The notes beneath the pieces are model-generated. The model had not been told where the DNA came from and did no database searches. It was given only the letters and a program-made list of their open reading frames with translations. This document shows, piece by piece, positions 16,330 through 25,301 of a DNA stretch of 57,069 nt. The position numbers were made by a program, and so were the translations under genes. Source of the stretch: CAIXLI01 sp964587125 (GTDB lineage Bacteria > Pseudomonadota > Alphaproteobacteria > UBA9219); assembly GCA_964587125.1 (NCBI GenBank), contig CAZPKC010000013.1:1-57069 (forward strand), given 5' to 3'. How positions within the stretch are numbered: position 1 is the stretch's first letter; each line of letters begins with the position of its first letter.

Positions 16330-17079
16330 ATGGACGAGATTGAAAACGCGAGAAGAATACTTAAAAATAGAATCGGGATAATGGATGAGGCTCGTTCCTT
16401 GTGGGATAACTTAGTTCCGGAAAAAATTCCCGCCACGGCGGCCGAGACTTTCGACGACATTGAAACAACGGCATCCGACCTTCGCAGTTCGCTGGAAGCG
16501 CTCGGGGATAACGTCGCGCCCGGGTCGCCTAACGACGTTGCTATCAAAGCGCTTGTCGAAAACCGCAAACACGCGGTCGCGGTTGCCAGATTGTACCGGA
16601 CAGCAGATGAGTTGTTTGGAGAAGATTCGTTTTCCACCGCCGACTATGCGCGGGAGCGCAAAGAAAACTCTCTCTCGTTCTTTGCGAGCATGGGACTTAA
16701 TCCCGAAGAGGACGCCGAGCATTATAAAAAATTCGAGACTGCTTTCAAAGCCGCGTGCATTTCGTCTGCGGAAAAGATTTTGGAAAATTTTTCAAAAAGA
16801 AAAGGCTCCGCGAATCTCGACATTCTGGCCGCAAAAGAGGATTTAAATAGCATTTTCGAACTGAACATGCTTAGCGGCAGGGACGTTAGAAAGGATCCCG
16901 GCCTTAGCCGCAGGATTGCGATCGCCTTTCAGAATTTCGGCACCGCTTGCAAAATTGCAAGCGATCCGGAGAGCGTATGGAAAGACGCAAAGAAAATCCT
17001 CGATCGGCAGCCTTTCGGCGTGAGGGCAAAAAGGTTTATAAGAAGCGTTCGGCGGAGCCTTAGATCAGCGGGCATATGA
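16330..17079 (+). CDS. Unknown alpha-helical protein
   Basis: A 249-residue soluble protein rich in helix-forming and charged residues, without a signal peptide, membrane segment or any domain I recognise. ATG 16330 is preceded by GAGAGGA at good spacing. The last residues (SAGI) and the stop codon lie inside the dispersed repeat that begins at 17064, so the original 3' end may have been replaced by the repeat. Its base use is a little more AT-rich than the neighbouring cell-wall genes, which is compatible with recent gain. It stands alone between two cell-wall enzyme genes. No function is offered. Confidence 0.6.
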   Translation: MDEIENARRILKNRIGIMDEARSLWDNLVPEKIPATAAETFDDIETTASDLRSSLEALGDNVAPGSPNDVAIKALVENRKHAVAVARLYRTADELFGEDSFSTADYARERKENSLSFFASMGLNPEEDAEHYKKFETAFKAACISSAEKILENFSKRKGSANLDILAAKEDLNSIFELNMLSGRDVRKDPGLSRRIAIAFQNFGTACKIASDPESVWKDAKKILDRQPFGVRAKRFIRSVRRSLRSAGI

Positions 17080-17141
17080 AATCCGACACGCCGTCTAACA
17101 TCCCTCGCTCTGCGCCTCGCCTGTCGCTTGCCGGGCTGGCC
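17064..17141. repeat. 78-bp dispersed repeat, copy B
   Basis: This is the second copy of the element at 9148-9225, sharing ATCAGCGGGC, TATGAAATCCGA, GCCGTCT and the long CTCGCTCTGCGCCTCGCCTG block. It starts inside the last codons of the unknown gene and supplies its stop codon. Confidence 0.75.
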
Positions 17142-17238
17142 AATTGGTAATTACAGTAAAATAAAACCAACGCGCGATAGACTTTCCTCGCCCACTTATG
17201 TTAGCGTCCGCGCATCCTCCAACCGGATGCCGAATCGA

Positions 17239-18165
17239 ATGAACAGCCCCCGTTTTTACAGAGTTTTCGCGCCGCTGGCGCTTTGTTCCCTTCTTGCCGC
17301 GTGCGCGAGCCATCCTTCCGGCGGAACGGCGCAGGGCGGCGTTTATAAGGTCGGGCAGCCTTACGAGATCAACGATAAATGGTTTTATCCGCGCGAAGAT
17401 TACAGTTATGACGAAACCGGCATCGCTTCGTGGTATGGCGCCGATTTCCATAATCACGTGACCGCCAACGGCGAAGTTTACAATAAGGACGAATTGACCG
17501 CCGCTCATAAGACGCTGCCGCTGCCGTGTCTCGCCCGCGTCACCAATCTGGATAACGGGCGGTCGATCGTCGTGCGCGTCAACGACCGCGGGCCGTTCTC
17601 GGGCGCGCGCATCATCGACGTGTCGCAGCGCGCCGCGCAGTTGCTCGGCTTCGAGGAGCAAGGAACGGCCAAAGTCCGCGTTCAGGTTCTGGCCGACGAA
17701 AGCAAGGCGATCGCTGACGCGATGCGCCGGTATGGCAAGCCTGTGGAAACGGCTCCTGCGGCCCCCGTCGAGGCGGCGGCGACTTCGACCGTTATTTCGG
17801 AGACGCCGTTGACTGTTTCCTCCGCGCCTGTCGAAACCGAGACTCTGAAGCCCGTGCGCTCGACCGAGGAAACGCACCGCGAGTTGCTGCAAACAAAGCC
17901 CGTGCCGACGGTGGTGCAACTTCCCGTCACCGGCAAAAACCGCATTTTCGTGCAGGCCGGCGCTTTTACCGTTCCTGAAAACGCGCAGAGAATGCAACAG
18001 CGCCTGATGCCGCTTGGCCCCGTGTCGGTTTCGGTGATCATCATTAACGGCAAAACGTTTTATCGCGTGCGCCTTGGCCCCGTGGCTAACGTTCCGCAGG
18101 CCGATGCGCTCCTTACGAAAGTGCATCAGGCGGGGGTTGCGGCGGCTCGTACCGTTGTCGATTAA
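17239..18165 (+). CDS. rlpA: RlpA septal lytic transglycosylase (lipoprotein, SPOR domain)
   Basis: RlpA cleaves denuded glycan strands at the division septum. The protein (308 residues from ATG 17239) has a lipoprotein signal ending in the lipobox LLAAC, a double-psi beta-barrel domain (GIASWYGADFHNH, NGEVYNKDELTAAHKTLP, VVRVNDRGPF, IIDVSQRAAQLLGF), a Pro/Ala/Thr-rich linker, and a C-terminal SPOR domain (FVQAGAFTVPENAQRMQQRL to VRLGPVANVPQADALL) that binds denuded peptidoglycan. ATG 17227 is an equally possible start. The next three genes, dac, tmk and holB, follow in the order usual for Alphaproteobacteria. Confidence 0.92.
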   Translation: MNSPRFYRVFAPLALCSLLAACASHPSGGTAQGGVYKVGQPYEINDKWFYPREDYSYDETGIASWYGADFHNHVTANGEVYNKDELTAAHKTLPLPCLARVTNLDNGRSIVVRVNDRGPFSGARIIDVSQRAAQLLGFEEQGTAKVRVQVLADESKAIADAMRRYGKPVETAPAAPVEAAATSTVISETPLTVSSAPVETETLKPVRSTEETHRELLQTKPVPTVVQLPVTGKNRIFVQAGAFTVPENAQRMQQRLMPLGPVSVSVIIINGKTFYRVRLGPVANVPQADALLTKVHQAGVAAARTVVD

Positions 18166-18177
18166 TTTGGGGGTATG

Positions 18178-19317
18178 ATGAAATTCAGGTTTATTTTTAT
18201 ACTGGCATTTTCGCTTTTGGGAGTGGCTTCGGCGCAGGCGCAGGAAGCATCCCCTCTCGATGTCGCGGCAAAACAGGCTATTCTTATCGATTCCGCGACA
18301 GGCGCCGTTCTTTTCGCCAAAGACGCGGATAGCCCCATGCCGACATCGTCGATGAGCAAGATGATGACGATGTATGTCGTTTTCGACGCGATCAAAACGG
18401 GCAAATTGAAAATGGACGACACGCTGCTTGTCAGCGAACGCGCGTGGAAGCAGGAAGGCTCGCGCATGTTTTTGAACGTCGGCGAACGGGCAAAAGTCGA
18501 AGATTTGATCCGCGGCGTGATCGTGCAGTCGGGAAACGACGCGGCGGTCGTATTGGCCGAGGCTTTAGGCAACGGCTCGGAATCCGCCTTCGCGGATTTG
18601 ATGAACGCCAAGGCCAAGGAACTTGGCCTTAAGAGCAGCCATTTCATGAACGCCACCGGCTTGCCCGATCCGCAGCACTACTCGACCGCGCGCGATTTGG
18701 CGACGCTGGCCGTCGCTTTGCAGCGCGATTTTCCGGAATACTATCATTATTTCTCGGAACTCGATTTCACCTATAACGGCATCAAGCAGGGCAACCGCAA
18801 TCCGCTCCTTTATCGCAATATGAATGTCGACGGGCTTAAGACAGGGCACACGGACGACGGCGGTTTCGGCCTGACGGCTTCTGCCATCCGCGACGGGCGA
18901 AGGATGGTTTTGGTATTGAACGGCATGAAGGATATGCAGGCCCGCGCCGACGAATCCGCCAAGGCGCTTGATTACGGCTATCGGGAATTCGGCCTGTATC
19001 CTGTCGCCAAATCTGGGGATGTTATGGCCAATCCTTCCGTCTGGCTCGGCCAAAGTAAAAACGTCCAGATCGTCGCCGCGCAGGACGCCGTCATAACCCT
19101 GCCCCGCGCCGCGCGTAGCGGGTTGAAAGCGGTCGTCAGCTTCGCCGAACCGATTCCCGCGCCGGTCAGAAAAGGCGATGCCGTCGGCGAATTGACGATT
19201 ACCGCGCCCGGAATAGAGGCCAAAACTATTCCGCTGGTCGCCTCAAACGATGTGGAGCAATTGGGCTTTTTCTCGCGCGTGATCGAGAAGCTCGAGGTGA
19301 TTTTCGGGAAAAGTTGA
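18178..19317 (+). CDS. D-alanyl-D-alanine carboxypeptidase (PBP5/6 type, S11)
   Basis: A periplasmic penicillin-binding protein that trims the last D-Ala from peptidoglycan stem peptides. The three serine-protease motifs are present: S-M-S-K at about residue 58, SGN at about 118, and KTG at about 221. A signal peptide (MKFRFIFILAFSLLGVASAQA) leads, and the C-terminal PBP5-type beta domain is present (VVSFAEPIPAPVRKGDAVGEL), ending in an amphipathic segment (FFSRVIEKLEVIFGKS) that should anchor it to the membrane. I chose ATG 18178 rather than 18175 because GGGGG lies 4 nt before it. Confidence 0.93.
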   Translation: MKFRFIFILAFSLLGVASAQAQEASPLDVAAKQAILIDSATGAVLFAKDADSPMPTSSMSKMMTMYVVFDAIKTGKLKMDDTLLVSERAWKQEGSRMFLNVGERAKVEDLIRGVIVQSGNDAAVVLAEALGNGSESAFADLMNAKAKELGLKSSHFMNATGLPDPQHYSTARDLATLAVALQRDFPEYYHYFSELDFTYNGIKQGNRNPLLYRNMNVDGLKTGHTDDGGFGLTASAIRDGRRMVLVLNGMKDMQARADESAKALDYGYREFGLYPVAKSGDVMANPSVWLGQSKNVQIVAAQDAVITLPRAARSGLKAVVSFAEPIPAPVRKGDAVGELTITAPGIEAKTIPLVASNDVEQLGFFSRVIEKLEVIFGKS

Positions 19318-19341
19318 GGGTATTTCTTTAAGGAGATGCCG

Positions 19342-19968
19342 GTGAAAGGCAAGTTCATCACCTTTGAAGGCGGCGAAGGCGCCGGAAAATCGACGCAGGT
19401 CAAATTGCTGGCGGCGTTTTTGCGCGGCAAAAATATCGATGCCGTGGAAACGCGCGAAGTCGGCGGATCGCCTTCGGCGGAAGCCATTCGTGATCTGTGG
19501 CTCAAGCCGAAAGACGGCACGTGGGACGTCTTGACCGAAGTCCTTCTCATCAGCGCGGCGCGGCGCGAGCATTTGACAAAGACCGTATTTCCGGCTTTGG
19601 CGCGCGGCGCGTGGGTGATTTGCGACCGTTTTGCGGATTCCACCCGCGCGTATCAGGGAATCGGTTTGGGTTTGGGGCTTGAGACGGTCGATGACATTTA
19701 TCGGAAGGTTGCGCCCGGTTTCGAGCCCGATCTGACGTTGCTTCTCGATTTGCCCGTGGAAGCCGGATTGGCGAGGATAAAAAAACGCGGCGGACAGGAC
19801 GACCGGTATCAACAGAAGAACGTCGATTTTCATAAGAAGCTGCGCGACGCTTATTTGTCGCTTGCGAAAAAATACGCTGAGCGGTTTCGGATTATCGACG
19901 CTTCGGGCGGTGAAATTGAGGTTGCCGCCGCCGTCGAACGCGCCGTGCGCGGGTTTTTCAAATTATGA
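19342..19968 (+). CDS. tmk: Thymidylate kinase
   Basis: Phosphorylates dTMP to dTDP for DNA synthesis. P-loop FEGGEGAGKST, the TRE-x-GGSPSAE segment, and the DRFADSTRAYQG block are visible; the lid RGGQDDRY follows. One residue is unusual: the family normally reads TREPGG, here TREVGG. AAGGAG lies immediately before ATG 19336 with no spacer, but 6 nt before GTG 19342, so I favour the GTG start; ATG 19336 would add two residues. The gene overlaps holB by 4 nt. Confidence 0.94.
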   Translation: MKGKFITFEGGEGAGKSTQVKLLAAFLRGKNIDAVETREVGGSPSAEAIRDLWLKPKDGTWDVLTEVLLISAARREHLTKTVFPALARGAWVICDRFADSTRAYQGIGLGLGLETVDDIYRKVAPGFEPDLTLLLDLPVEAGLARIKKRGGQDDRYQQKNVDFHKKLRDAYLSLAKKYAERFRIIDASGGEIEVAAAVERAVRGFFKL

Positions 19969-20942
19969 CCGAGCCTGTTCTTTCCTTCCCTTTCATCGGC
20001 CACGCGGACGCTTTGCGCGAGGTTCGGGATTCTTTCGCCTCGGGGCGGATGCCACACGCGTGGCTGATCGCGGGACGCGAGGGCATCGGCAAAGCGGCTT
20101 TGGCCAAACACATCGCGCAATTCGTTTTGTCGGACGGCATGGGCGAACTCGGAAAGCCCGATTCCGCGTCCCGCGCGGCAAGGTTGGTCGAGGCCGAAAC
20201 GCATCCCGATTTGTTGATTATCCGGCGGCCGACGGATGAAAAGACGGGGATGCTGAAAAACGTCATTCCTGTCGAGGATATGCTGAAGGTCGCGGAGTTT
20301 TTTCACAAAACCTCGGCGGATGGCGGATGGCGCATCGTGATTATCGACGAGGCGCACGCGTTGAATCGCTTCGGGCAAAACGCGATTTTAAAAATCGTCG
20401 AAGAGCCTCCGCCGAAGGCGCTGATTTTGCTGACCGTAACGACGCCGGGCGTTTTGCTGCCCACCATCCGGTCGCGCGCGCGCGTTTTGCAGTTGTCGCC
20501 GCTCAAGCCGGAGGATATGCGGATTCTTTTGCGCGCCACGGCGCCGCAGGCGTCGCCCGAGGATATCGATTCCGTCATCGATCTGTCGGGCGGAAGCGTC
20601 GGGTTCGCCCTGAAGATTCTGCACGCCGACGCCTTGCCCCTTTACCGCGAGATGCTGGGGATTCTGGACGCGATGCCGCAAATGGATATCGCGCGGCTGC
20701 ATAAACTCGCCGATCAGGTTGCGCGCAAGACCGATGCGGAAAGTTTCGAGGTTCTAAGCAAGCTTCTTGTCGAGCGCTTGCGGAAAGCGACGCATGACGA
20801 GGCAAAGCAAAAGGGCCGCGTCGATATCGCTTTAAAGCTTTGGGAGAAAACGAGGGCGACGTTCGCTATGGCCGAGGGCGCAAACCTCGACCGTAAGCTC
20901 GCGTTCATCAACGCGATGAACGAGATACGGGCGCTGGCATAA
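19965..20942 (+). CDS. holB: DNA polymerase III delta prime subunit
   Basis: The clamp-loader subunit that completes the ring loading the beta clamp. The 325-residue protein has AAA+ features: the N-terminal FIGHADALREVRDSFASGRMPHAWLIAGREGIGKAA (a modified P-loop), VIIDEAHALNRFGQNAILKIVEEPPPKALILL, and the sensor SRARVLQL (SRC in most). It overlaps tmk (ATGA). In relatives metG follows; here a convergent small membrane protein gene follows instead, marking a synteny break. Confidence 0.92.
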   Translation: MTEPVLSFPFIGHADALREVRDSFASGRMPHAWLIAGREGIGKAALAKHIAQFVLSDGMGELGKPDSASRAARLVEAETHPDLLIIRRPTDEKTGMLKNVIPVEDMLKVAEFFHKTSADGGWRIVIIDEAHALNRFGQNAILKIVEEPPPKALILLTVTTPGVLLPTIRSRARVLQLSPLKPEDMRILLRATAPQASPEDIDSVIDLSGGSVGFALKILHADALPLYREMLGILDAMPQMDIARLHKLADQVARKTDAESFEVLSKLLVERLRKATHDEAKQKGRVDIALKLWEKTRATFAMAEGANLDRKLAFINAMNEIRALA

Positions 20943-20950
20943 AAATAACT

Positions 20951-21250
20951 TCAGACAGAGCCTTTGATTAAAACGGGGCCGCGAGGCGGCGTCGAAACGC
21001 GATGCGCGGCGTTATATTTCAAACAACGGTATATGCCATAGGCGCTGATCGAAGCCATAATCACGTTGACGACGAAAGCGGAAAGATTCCACTTATCCAA
21101 CAGAGACACGGCGATCAGAACCGCTCCGAGAAAGTTGCCGATCGAATAGCGAAGTTTCTTCGCGTAATCGCGTTGCCATTGCAGCCACGCATAGTTGTAG
21201 ATGGTAAAAACAACGCCGATAAGGCCGAGAATATCGTAAAAATCAATCAT
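20951..21250 (-). CDS. Small CBU_0592-like membrane protein
   Basis: A 99-residue protein with three hydrophobic segments (FYDILGLIGVVFTIYNYAWLQ, NFLGAVLIAVSLL, AFVVNVIMASISAYGIYRCL). The pattern matches the small membrane family named after Coxiella CBU_0592, of unknown function. ATG 21250 was chosen because the family begins MxDxxDxxG; the longer frame from 21331 has no ribosome site. It is convergent with holB, 8 bp apart. Confidence 0.65.
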   Translation of the reverse strand: MIDFYDILGLIGVVFTIYNYAWLQWQRDYAKKLRYSIGNFLGAVLIAVSLLDKWNLSAFVVNVIMASISAYGIYRCLKYNAAHRVSTPPRGPVLIKGSV

Positions 21251-21348
21251 CGCCGCACCCAATAAAAAAATATTTGAAATAAATCGGAACCTGAGAATCA
21301 TACGTTCAAGTCTTGAGGATTTATAACACAAAGGGGTTAATTTAGCGT

Positions 21349-21876
21349 TTATGCCCCAAAAACATGCTTTCTTGACGCAAAAAAATTGAAGAACATGCCT
21401 GCCGCCGTTCCGCCCAATAAGCCGATGACGGGATAGTCGTAGACGAAGGGGATGGTGCTGACGAGAAGGCTGTAGGTTCCGCGGTTAAAGACAATCCCTA
21501 TGGCGCAGACGAAAGCAAATTTGGCGAGCTGTTTGGCCGGAGGCATCGGCGGCGCATCGCGGAAAGTATAAAGGCGGTTGCCGATCCACGTCGACGTTAC
21601 GGAAAAGGGGAAAGAAAACATTCCCGCCGCGATGCGGCCCAAACCCAGCGCGTTGATGCCAAAATAAAGCATGGCGGTATCGACGATGAAACCGACGACG
21701 CCGACGACGCCGAATTTGAAGAACTGATGCGCCGTTTTGCGCCAATAAGGAATCTGCGTTTGTTCTTTTGCGGCGAAGGAACCAAATCGGATTCCGCACA
21801 AATATTCTTTCGCGCAAGCAAGGGCGCGCAAGAATATTTTGCGGAATGACGGGATAAAGGGTTCTTTTCCATCCAT
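21349..21876 (-). CDS. GtrA-family membrane protein
   Basis: A 175-residue protein with four membrane helices matching GtrA: FKFGVVGVVGFIVDTAMLYFGI, SVTSTWIGNRLYTFRD, KFAFVCAIGIVFNRGTYSLL and AAGMFFNFFASRKHVF. GtrA proteins are thought to flip undecaprenyl-phosphate sugars across the inner membrane. An extra 45 residues precede the first helix. The start ATG overlaps the stop of the GT2 gene by 1 nt (TAATG), so the two are coupled. With the GT2 and GT-C genes upstream it forms a likely three-step lipid-linked glycosylation set. Confidence 0.85.
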   Translation of the reverse strand: MDGKEPFIPSFRKIFLRALACAKEYLCGIRFGSFAAKEQTQIPYWRKTAHQFFKFGVVGVVGFIVDTAMLYFGINALGLGRIAAGMFSFPFSVTSTWIGNRLYTFRDAPPMPPAKQLAKFAFVCAIGIVFNRGTYSLLVSTIPFVYDYPVIGLLGGTAAGMFFNFFASRKHVFGA

Positions 21877-22817
21877 TATCTGTCGGCGTCGTTGAGGGAC
21901 TGCGGCGCGGGAATATTCAGATAGCGCATGCGCTTCATTTCGTGCCGACCGCGCGTGACGGTATCGAGGATCAGCCCGCACATAAAGAAAAGAAACGCCA
22001 TAATCATCATGCCCATCGACAGGATCGCCGTCGGCAGGCGCGGCACGAGGCCCGTTTCCATGAAGCGGATGACGATCGGGATAATCAGCGCCGTCGAAAC
22101 CGCGGCAAGAAACGCCGCGAGGAGCGAAAAGAACTGCATCGGCCTTTCTTCCTTCACGAGCACGATGATCGTCCACAAAATGCGGAAGCCGTCCTTAAAC
22201 GTGCTGAGCTTGCTGAGGGAGCCGTTGGGACGGTCTTTATAGGGCGTGGCGACCTCGGCCGTCGGCATGCGAAGTTCCAGCGCGTGAACGGTCAATTCCG
22301 TTTCAGTCTCGAATCCCGCGGCAAGCGCGGGAAAGCTTTTAACGTAGCGCCGCGACATCACGCGGTAGCCCGACAGCATATCGGAGAACCGGCTTCCGAA
22401 AATCCACGACACCATATGGGTCAAAAGCCAGTTGCCGAAGCGATGCCCCGGGCGATAGGCCTTTGCGCACTCGGTCACGCGCGCGCCGTTGACCATATCG
22501 AGCGATTCCGTTCGCAAAAGATCGATCATCTTCGGCGCGAAAGAAGCGTCATACGTCGCGTCGCCGTCCACAAGCACGTAAACGTCGGCATCGACATCCG
22601 AAAACATGCGGCGCACGACGTTGCCTTTGCCCTGCAAAGGCTCGGTGCGGACGATGGCTCCCGCCTCCCGCGCCGCCTCGACGGTGCGGTCGCGCGAATT
22701 GTTGTCGTAAACGTAAATCGTCGCGTCGGGCAACGCTTTCCGGAAATCGGCCACGACTTTCGCAATGGCCGTTTCTTCGTTGTAGCACGGAATCAGGACT
22801 GCGGTTTTCTGGGACAT
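21876..22817 (-). CDS. GT2 glycosyltransferase, GtrB/DPM1-like
   Basis: A 313-residue enzyme with a GT-A domain (AVLIPCYNEETAIAKVV, DNNSRDRTVEAA, LVDGDATYDASF with the DxD-like D-G-D, and SGYRVMSRR) followed by two C-terminal membrane helices (residues about 233-295). This is the layout of undecaprenyl- or dolichyl-phosphate glycosyltransferases such as GtrB. It should load a sugar onto the lid carrier on the cytoplasmic side. Start ATG 22817 gives MSQKTAVLIPCYNE. It lies 10 nt after the GT-C gene and is coupled to gtrA. The sugar is not known. Confidence 0.85.
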   Translation of the reverse strand: MSQKTAVLIPCYNEETAIAKVVADFRKALPDATIYVYDNNSRDRTVEAAREAGAIVRTEPLQGKGNVVRRMFSDVDADVYVLVDGDATYDASFAPKMIDLLRTESLDMVNGARVTECAKAYRPGHRFGNWLLTHMVSWIFGSRFSDMLSGYRVMSRRYVKSFPALAAGFETETELTVHALELRMPTAEVATPYKDRPNGSLSKLSTFKDGFRILWTIIVLVKEERPMQFFSLLAAFLAAVSTALIIPIVIRFMETGLVPRLPTAILSMGMMIMAFLFFMCGLILDTVTRGRHEMKRMRYLNIPAPQSLNDADR

Positions 22818-22827
22818 GAAAAACTCG

Positions 22828-24468
22828 TTATTTCGGAACGACGGGACATAGGCTTAATTGACTATCATTAAAAAGCCTGTCCGTCACGCTTTGACATTTT
22901 TTGGGCAGCGCTTTAAGGCCGAAAAAGGCGACGGCATCCTGCGCCCCTTTGATTTGCCAAGAGGGAATCAAAACCATAAAACGGCCTCCTGCTTTGCGGT
23001 GCGCATCGACGCGCTCGTGGAGAAGTTTGTTGATGCCTTTATCCTGTTCGGGGCTGGAAAAATTGCTTTGAATGCGGACAAACGAAATCTCCGGCGGAAA
23101 TTCGGGAATGACGTGGGAATAAGGCTCGTCGCCCGCCATCAGGATCATCAGATGCGACGTGTCGCCCAAATCGGGGATTGTCGCTTCGACGAAGCGGTCG
23201 AGCCATATGTCGCGCCGCGTCCAGTTGCCGGGCTGAACCGACGCGGCAACGACGGCGAGAATAAAGGCCGCCACAAGACCCCGCGTCGAGATTTTGAGCG
23301 GCAACAGGCCAATCGCAAGGACGATCAGCAACGGCGCTGCCATTTCGAGCGTCACGGCATAGCGGTAGATCGAGAACATCACGAGCCACGCGACATAGGC
23401 CAGCGAAAAAGACGCGAGCAGATACCGCGCCGAGTAAGGCTTCGACAAAGCGTCGGCTGCCGCGCGGTTGCGTCCGAAGAACAGGCGCAGCGCGAGCGCG
23501 AAAGGCAAGAGAACGTAAAGAATGGGTATGCGCCAATCGCGCAAAGGGATTTCGCCGACGCGATAGGCGCTTTGAGCGAAAAGGAACGGCATCAGAAAAT
23601 AATCGCCCCAGCTATGCGGCACATAGGCCATGTCCCGGGCGCTCGTAAGCGGCGCTAACGGCGAATGGAAATAATTATTGAAATAGGGAAACAAGGGACT
23701 GCCAAAATGGCCTTGCAGGAACGCCATCCAGTATCCCAGCGTCAGCATGCAGCCGATAAGCGCTCCGAGGCCGAAGGCAAAACTCAGGATCGCGCCGCGC
23801 CGCCAGCTTCGCCCCACAAACAGCAAGCCGCCGCACAAGCCGACCGCGTAAAGGGCTGCGGGCAATTTCAGTCCCGTCATCATGCCGACGGGAATGCCGA
23901 AAGCCAGAGCCAGGCCGAACGCGCGCGAGACTTTATCCGCGGAGAGACGCTCAAGATGACGCACGACGAGTGCCGCCGACAGAAAAGCGCCGAGGCTTGT
24001 GATGTTATCGCCAAAAGTTGTGCCGATTTGCGCGATTCCTCCGCCGCCCAGCATTCCAAGCGCCGCCAACGCCGCGCAGGCGATGACTTTATGCCTTGGA
24101 TTCGGGACGATGAGCGTGGCATATGCGATTCCGAAAAGAAGGATGAAATTCAATCCCTGCACGAAGCCCAAGGCGAATCCCGCCGCGCGCGCGCTTGCGT
24201 GCATCGCCAAAACGAAGAACGGCACGTCTATAAGCGGGTTATAAAAATACGGGGTCTGCGAAGGCAGCAGGTCTTGCGCGTAGCGGTCATTTAAAAAAGC
24301 GTAGGCGTTGTAGAAATGATAATTGCGCAAATCCCAGTTGGCGTCCTGCCCCAGCGAGATCGCCAGAAGCCCGAAAGCTATCGGAGCCAATCCTAAAATA
24401 ACCAAAGCCCAAACCCGCGCGCGCTGCCCTTTGGGAGGCAGAAAATGTGTGGGGTGGGCGACGAACAT
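22828..24468 (-). CDS. Polytopic GT-C-like membrane glycosyltransferase
   Basis: A 546-residue protein with about ten to twelve hydrophobic segments. Near the N-terminus an acidic periplasmic loop (GQDANWDLRNYHFYNAYAFLNDR) follows helix 1, as in GT-C enzymes that use lipid-phosphate sugars; a soluble C-terminal part (from about residue 440) follows. I do not recognise a specific named family. Its position before GtrB- and GtrA-like genes mirrors phage and Shigella gtr operons, where the third gene is the transferase that sets specificity. No clear Shine-Dalgarno precedes ATG 24468. The acceptor is unknown. Confidence 0.7.
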   Translation of the reverse strand: MFVAHPTHFLPPKGQRARVWALVILGLAPIAFGLLAISLGQDANWDLRNYHFYNAYAFLNDRYAQDLLPSQTPYFYNPLIDVPFFVLAMHASARAAGFALGFVQGLNFILLFGIAYATLIVPNPRHKVIACAALAALGMLGGGGIAQIGTTFGDNITSLGAFLSAALVVRHLERLSADKVSRAFGLALAFGIPVGMMTGLKLPAALYAVGLCGGLLFVGRSWRRGAILSFAFGLGALIGCMLTLGYWMAFLQGHFGSPLFPYFNNYFHSPLAPLTSARDMAYVPHSWGDYFLMPFLFAQSAYRVGEIPLRDWRIPILYVLLPFALALRLFFGRNRAAADALSKPYSARYLLASFSLAYVAWLVMFSIYRYAVTLEMAAPLLIVLAIGLLPLKISTRGLVAAFILAVVAASVQPGNWTRRDIWLDRFVEATIPDLGDTSHLMILMAGDEPYSHVIPEFPPEISFVRIQSNFSSPEQDKGINKLLHERVDAHRKAGGRFMVLIPSWQIKGAQDAVAFFGLKALPKKCQSVTDRLFNDSQLSLCPVVPK

Positions 24469-24557
24469 GGCGGACTTTACGCGGACCGTGGATAAGTATG
24501 AAAAAGCGGAAAGAAGAACGGCCTTTCTTGCGGAAACATATCTATTTTTCCGTTATC

Positions 24558-25301
24558 TTACTCGCCCGGAGGAACAAGCTCGATCGCCGGAGACGCGCCG
24601 CCGGAAGACGGCGGAGCGGTCATTTTATCGCGGGCGACCATCGGCTGCGCGGCGGGAGCCGGCGTTTTATCGGCGGCGGGCGAACCGATTGGCACGGCCG
24701 TGGCGCCCAAAACAGGCGTCGTTTCGATAAGGCCGGACATATGCTCATGAATGCCGGATTCGAGATTCTCCCCCAAATCCTTGATGAGGCCGTTGAGCAG
24801 CGTGTAATAGGCGTTTTGCTTCTCGGCCGCCGTTGGGTCTTCCGGCAAAGTCAAAGCGCGGGTCGCGGAAGCTTCCGTGATCGCATAGCCGGTCGGACCG
24901 TTCGCTTCGATCGAAACTTCGGCGGAGCCGATGTATTTCGCACTTTGCTGGCGCGTGAACCAACGGTCGAAATCGAAGAAGCCTTTCTTGACTTCCAGCG
25001 GCTGCGACGTGAGCGAGGCTTTCTTGATGATGACGACAGCCTGACCGGATTGCCCGTTGGCCTGCATGCGGTCGATCGCCCATTGCTTGATCGCTTCCTT
25101 GATCGTCGGCGTGAAGGAATTTCCGTTATAGAGAGAATCCGCAGGCTGCATGCCGCTGCGATCCGTCAGGGATATCGTCTTGACGTTCAGCACGATCTTC
25201 GGCTCCAACGTGTGATTGACGGCGACGGGAGGCGGCGCCTGCTCCGACGAACACGCGGCAAGAACGAAGGCCAAGCCGAAAACGGCGGATATTTTTTTCA
25301 T
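24558..25301 (-). CDS. Hypothetical lipoprotein
   Basis: A 247-residue protein with lipoprotein signal MKKISAVFGLAFVLAAC (lipobox LAAC). A conserved-looking body (residues 35-185) has an alternating strand/helix pattern (KIVLNVKTISLTDRSG, TIKEAIKQWAIDRMQANGQSGQAVVIIKKASL, KYIGSAEVSIEANG) which recalls periplasmic LPS-assembly-like lipoproteins, and the tail is Pro/Ala rich. ATG 25301 is preceded by GGAG at 6 nt. It lies 89 bp before the GT-C gene on the same strand and might be its operon leader. I cannot assign a function. Confidence 0.7.
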   Translation of the reverse strand: MKKISAVFGLAFVLAACSSEQAPPPVAVNHTLEPKIVLNVKTISLTDRSGMQPADSLYNGNSFTPTIKEAIKQWAIDRMQANGQSGQAVVIIKKASLTSQPLEVKKGFFDFDRWFTRQQSAKYIGSAEVSIEANGPTGYAITEASATRALTLPEDPTAAEKQNAYYTLLNGLIKDLGENLESGIHEHMSGLIETTPVLGATAVPIGSPAADKTPAPAAQPMVARDKMTAPPSSGGASPAIELVPPGE

